From Bagarius yarrelli (taxonomy: Eukaryota; Chordata; Actinopteri; Siluriformes; Sisoridae): a stretch of 64,000 nt of DNA. The stretch lies in the NCBI GenBank assembly GCA_005784505.1, contig VCAZ01000045.1, positions 421,501-485,500 on the forward strand. Direction: 5' to 3'. The position numbers and the translations under genes are program-made. The notes below the pieces were generated by a model, which was given only the letters and a program-made list of their open reading frames with translations, was not told the origin of the DNA and searched no databases. Position 1 is the stretch's first letter; every line of letters starts with the position of its first letter. Below, one piece after another: positions 59,341 to 64,000 of this stretch.

Positions 59341-59510
59341 TTTTGTCATTTTTGTCACCTTGTGTGTTAGTAAGATATTGTTCCATGTACCACTGGCTAG
59401 AGAGGCTGTGTCCGAGTCGAGTCGAGTCAAGGCAAGGCAAGGCAAGTAAATTTTTTGATCTAATAAACTGCACCTGGATTCAAATCTACTTAGCCAGTGG
59501 ATTCCTTACA
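59073..59510 (+). mobile_element. Solo LTR candidate
   Basis: Begins TGTCAGGACTCGG and ends GGATTCCTTACA (TG...CA). Has AATAAACTGCACCTGG (poly(A) signal position) near the end. Flanks TCATG and TTATG could be a mutated 5-base target duplication. An AT microsatellite at 59299-59336 lies inside. Confidence 0.45.
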
Positions 59511-61810
59511 TTATGGTGGAGTTCACATCATATTGTTTCTGGCATCTTGATCATGTTTACATTATGCTTGGATTTGAAAACCCAGACTTTACCATTGGAC
59601 ATCAGTAATCTCATTAAATTTAAATTGCACACACTTATTAATCATGTGATTACCTTTTATGTGTAATTAGACCATCCAGGTCAAGTGTAAAATTTTAAGG
59701 TTCACTTACAAAAATCTATACAGATACAGGGCTAGAGAAATTTAAGACATATTGACAAAAAGTATTTTTTTTTTTTTCTTGTTAATATCCACAATTTTGC
59801 TAGTTACACAAGTCAGACCTCTAGTTTTACTGAAGTCTGGTATGTTTCATCAGTGAAAGTTGATAAGACATGACTACTTTTACAGATACACATACAACAA
59901 CTTATTGCTCAATACAAAGCACATCTCACAAACTCTTAAACATGAAAGTTGAAATCCAGGGACTTTTTGTTCCAATTAGCATGTAAAGCATGGCATTAAA
60001 AAGTTAATTTAAAGGCGTCATCGGATGCCCATTTTCCCAGAAGTTAATATGAATCTGAAAGTTTATTGTATACTTTAATTAAAAATTGTACCTTATTAAA
60101 AACAACTTTGTTTATAGCAACCAGTTTCTTTCAATGCTAACAAGCTCTGCTCATCCCAACCCTTCTGTGGGGCATTTCCACCCCTCCTAAACAATTTTTT
60201 AAATGACTTATCAATTTTTTAAATTATTATCAGATACTATTATAACCATTAGCTTAATATAGGGTTAACCATGTAATCTTTACCGATAATTTACACAGCT
60301 TGTGATAAGATAATTGCCCTAAGGCAGGTACTACACCCAACCAGCACACACCCTCACCTGAGTATTAACCAAATACACCTGCACCTCATCAGTTTATCAC
60401 AATCACTCACTCTATTTATACACAAGCCATACCTTTCATGTATCACATTCGACCTGCTTGCCTGATTCCGGGTTCAAATCTTACTAGCACCAAAGCTAAC
60501 TCTTTGCCTCATTTATCCTGAAACTTATTAACAGCTGAAACTTATTAGAAAAGGTGATTTGCAACGATTGTTCTGGTAAAGCAGGAACACGAATATTTGG
60601 TAGTGATCCATTTTTTAGAAGTAACTTCTTAGCAAAACCTGCTTTATACCGACCCTCGTTTATAAAGTAAATCTGGGGAGAAAGTTTAATTTAGTTATAT
60701 AGCACAATAAAACAACAGTCGCTGAGTCTTGTGCTTCACCAAAATTGTAAAAAGTAAATAATAAAACACCAATCAACACAATAAAACATGCCCGTCTCTT
60801 ACTTTTAACTGTTTTTTTCTGCTGTTGAATTAAAATGTCTACAATTATTTCACATTTACACTATTTTGTATGTCATACTTTTAAATGCTAGATATTTGAT
60901 TAACCTGTCTAGGACAAACTGTTGTAAACTGTTTCTCTGTCTGATTGTATGTCCTTGTTAATGAATAAGTAAATGATTTTACAGCTATTGTAGTTGCACT
61001 ATAGTTAAGCAATATATGTGTATACACACACGTGTGTGTGTTAAACATTTATGTAAAAAATATATACATTTATTTAAATAAAAATGTGAGTCATAAGCAC
61101 AGATTAACAGAAAATAATAAGCAGGTTTTTTCTTTATGTATTAACACTATATATTTATCTAGCATACAGATATACTTAGACTTGCGTTATTATTTTGATA
61201 ATTCACTATACTCTTGTGACGTGTTGCATTTAATGTGTGAGCACAACCCTTAGCATCAGTAGCTATCTTCGTTGTCATGGCAAGCAAATTTTGTGTACCA
61301 CAGAGGACACCTAAACATAAGGAAATGTCATATAAATGTCATATAATTAAATGTAAACTTAAATTACATTTATAAGGTGATGTGCAGCAGATGAAAGTAA
61401 ACTAATGAGCAGTTCTTGAGAAGGAGGAGGAAGAGGAAGAGGAGAAAATGGCAACATTTTATATATTAGCATGTTTGTGAAGCAGTAGTTGTAACTTCAG
61501 TATGGAGGTGTGTGTTAATCCGGAGCTGGATTTAAGAGTGTTGGGAGTGTGACGTGAAAATCTTCAGCAAAATTGATTGTATATCAACTGTTTGTAGTTA
61601 CGTGCCAGTGTAGAATTATGAAGCACGTTGATTGAACTGTTCACACATCAAAACGTCTGACCTGTGTTGGATATGAAAGTGTCACAAATCGGAAATGAAA
61701 AGATCAAATTTCATGCGATTTGTGCTGTTTACACTGTCATCAGAAAAATAGATCGGATTTGATTACATTTTCCTGCAGGGTGAACCTTAGAGATGTAAGA
61801 AAGAGAAAAG
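59511..61810. other. Intergenic tract, no gene recognised
   Basis: AT-rich single-copy-looking sequence with a block near 60330-60430 shared in reverse with about 57330-57430. Short open frames are not supported. Confidence 0.4.
61640..61795. mobile_element. Possible hAT-MITE fragment
   Basis: GTGCTGTTTACACTGTCATC and AGATCGGATTTGATTACATT are in the style of the element at 24193. Ends not found. Confidence 0.25.
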
Positions 61811-61814
61811 GAGG

Positions 61815-63055
61815 ATAATAAAAAAAAAAAACATTTTATTAATCGGCGCCTTTCAAGACTCTCAGCGTCGCATTAAAATAATAAATTAATCAAAGACATT
61901 ATAATATAAGACAATTACAAAAACTTAACAAACTATCAAAAACATTGCAAATACAAAAGATAATAGGTTTAAACCGAATTTGCAATTCTAAACAGGTGTG
62001 TTTTGACTCTAGATTTGAGGTTGTTAGAGAGTCTATAGTTCTGATATCAGAGGCTAGAGTATTCCAGAGTTGGGGTGCTGAGCGACTGAAGGCAGACTGG
62101 TGGACAGGTCGAGCTAGTGGTATCGTAAGCTGCTTAGCCTGGAAGGATTGGAGCGTAGTTAAGGGTGTGGATAATTAAAAAAGATCAAACAAAATGATGG
62201 CACTTGCCTGTAAAGAGCTTTAAAAGTTTCTAAAAGAATTTTGTAGTTGATACAGACGGGAAGCCAGTCGAGCTGGTGATTAATTGGCATAATACGCTTT
62301 CTGAGAGGAGGTCGGTTAATAATGCAGGCTGCTGAGGTATGGACCAGTTTATAAATAATTTTTGAAGGAAGACCAATTAAAACAGAAGTACAGGGATATA
62401 CACAGCATGTAACGAGCGCATGGAAAAGAATGGACATGTACTGTGCTGTAAACCATGTAACACTACTGACTTGAGTCTGCAAAGACTGTGTGCTGTCAAG
62501 GATGACACCCAGACTCTTTACCTGAGGGGAAGGAAATACTGTAGCATCATTAATATTTAATGAAAACGAACACCTGTCAGCCTTGGCAAGGGTGGACTTA
62601 GTGCCCACGAGATAGACTTCAGTTTTATTACTATTCATTTGAAGAAAGTTACAAGAAAACTAGGAATTAATTTCATTCAAACAGGCGGGCAGAACAGTGG
62701 GTGAAAGCGAAGCGTTAGGCTTTGTGGACACATAGAGCTGCGGATTATTTGCATAGGACTAAAAATTCATCCCGTGTTTATAGCCAAAAGGAAAAAGGTA
62801 GATAATGAATAGAAAAGGGCCTAGAACGGAGTCTTGGGGAACTCCTTCCCGGAACAGGAGATGACTAAAATATAGAATTTATAAGCTGAACAAACAGTGG
62901 AAGAGAAATGATTTAAACCATTGACGACACATGCCAAAAATGCCAGGGGAGGAAGACCGTGCAGGAACGATAGTGTGAAAAATAGTGTCAAAAGCTGCAC
63001 TTAAATCCAGAAAAAAAATTGTAAGGAGACCAGTCTGTTGCTGTTTTCAAGAAAA
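61815..63055 (-). mobile_element. LINE relic (L2/CR1-like reverse transcriptase and C-terminus)
   Basis: On the minus strand the order is LSAAFDTIFHTI (63010-62975), a QDSVLGPFLFIIYLFPFGYK block near 62850-62790, SYANNPQLYVSTKP where the catalytic YADD is expected, MNSNKTEVYLVGTKSTLAKA from 62638, SLGVILDSTQSLQTQVSSVT, then QLDWLPVCINYKILLETFKA and a C-terminal SNLESRVKTHLF-like end near 62010. Several stops and the mutated YADD mean it is dead. The 3' end is near 61815. Confidence 0.85.
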
Positions 63056-63059
63056 TGTG

Positions 63060-64000
63060 TTATGCATAGGCAGTAATGCAGTAGTTTTGAACATGAAACA
63101 TGATCAAAAATCAGAGAAGAGTGTATAAATGTTAATTATTAAAGTGGACAGAAAAGGCACACAGGCTTTAACTAGAAATGTGGGGAGAGGATTTAACTGA
63201 CAGTTTGAGGGTTTGGACTTCTAAATAACCTGTGACTTGATAGTGGACAAGATGGCGGAGTGAAAGAAAAGTATGAAGACACTTTGAAAAAAGTATTCGA
63301 AGACATCAGTTAATAGTGAATGTAATCTATGTTAGCTCTAAATAAAGTAATCAAATGATTACACTGAGCAATTGAATGTGGGTGAGGTGGGAGAATGTCT
63401 CCTCAACCGTCTTGTCTTGTCATTAGTTTGTTAACATTGCGGTCAATAATAACGTCCGTGCTTCCATGTTGCTATTGCTAACCCTTGTTCCAGTTTCTTG
63501 TTTGTTCTTTGTCCATGCTCTAGATTTGCCTCATGACCAGTCTTTTGTTTTTTTTACCTATTTCTCATTTTGTAACATAAAAGTTCTGCATTTGCATCCG
63601 ACTCAAACTCAATGTTTTATGACAAATATTTGCTATGTTGTATTTTTTAGGAAAATAGTGATGAGCTTTAACTCTATGAAACAACTATACACCTTCCACA
63701 TAAAAGCATGTACTGATGTGTGGCAATGTCCAAATTCTGAGCATTTAATTGCAAAAAGAAACCAAACAGGAATTCGAAGAGGAGACAGGGTTTATTGTAG
63801 ATATTTTGGTCCGTTGCTTGTGAACGAAGGTGATGTATCAGATGTCACTCAATTTTCAAAATATTCATCCAATAATCTAAAATGAATAAAGGAAAATGCA
63901 AAAAATAAATAAATACAGAATTAAAAAACAAATCATGTCATTTAAAAAAAATGTTAAATTCGCCTTATAAAAGTTAAAACTATTTTGTACACTTGAATTC
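63060..64000. other. Right-edge tract, no gene recognised
   Basis: A 139-codon open frame at 63466-63885 has no domain I recognise. Its first part is LTR-like in style (TTGTTCCAGTTTCTTGTTTG). I do not call it a gene. Confidence 0.35.

Noticed and set aside
63466..63885. 139-codon open frame at the right edge
   Set aside because: No recognised domain, low-complexity hydrophobic start, LTR-like surroundings and no splice context.

Overview
The window is vertebrate nuclear DNA from a bony fish. Genes are split by GT-AG introns. The proteins match vertebrate families, and the space between exons is filled with repeats typical of teleosts: tRNA-derived SINEs, Tc1/mariner elements, DIRS relics, palindromic MITEs and long microsatellites. 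The repeat mix fits an ostariophysan, perhaps a catfish, but that placement is inference from repeat style only.

Four protein genes are supported. (1) tbc1d20, minus strand, six exons between 6225 and 1040; its 3' end lies beyond the left edge. (2) bloc1s1, plus strand, four exons from 7471 to 15019, divergent from tbc1d20 with a 1.25 kb shared upstream region. (3) rdh5-type retinol dehydrogenase, plus strand, five coding exons from 22609 to 27483. (4) gls2 (mitochondrial glutaminase), plus strand, 18 coding exons from 32042 to 52911. bloc1s1 followed by rdh5 in the same orientation is the order seen in mammals, where gls2 is also on the same chromosome. From 52912 to the right edge I see no gene, only repeats.

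The genes do not form one pathway. tbc1d20 (Rab GTPase-activating protein) and bloc1s1 (BLOC-1/BORC subunit) both serve membrane traffic. rdh5 oxidises retinol and gls2 makes glutamate from glutamine.

Three coding defects stand out: a 5-base excess in bloc1s1 exon 3, an 8-base tandem duplication in gls2 exon 13, and a roughly 0.73 kb tandem duplication of gls2 exons 15-16 whose first copy has many small indels. They look like uncorrected long-read or local assembly errors, but real alleles are not excluded. The most unusual non-coding structure is a minisatellite made of ATTGG (inverted CCAAT) units that fills parts of bloc1s1 introns 1 and 2 on both sides of exon 2. I saw no previously undescribed multi-gene system.
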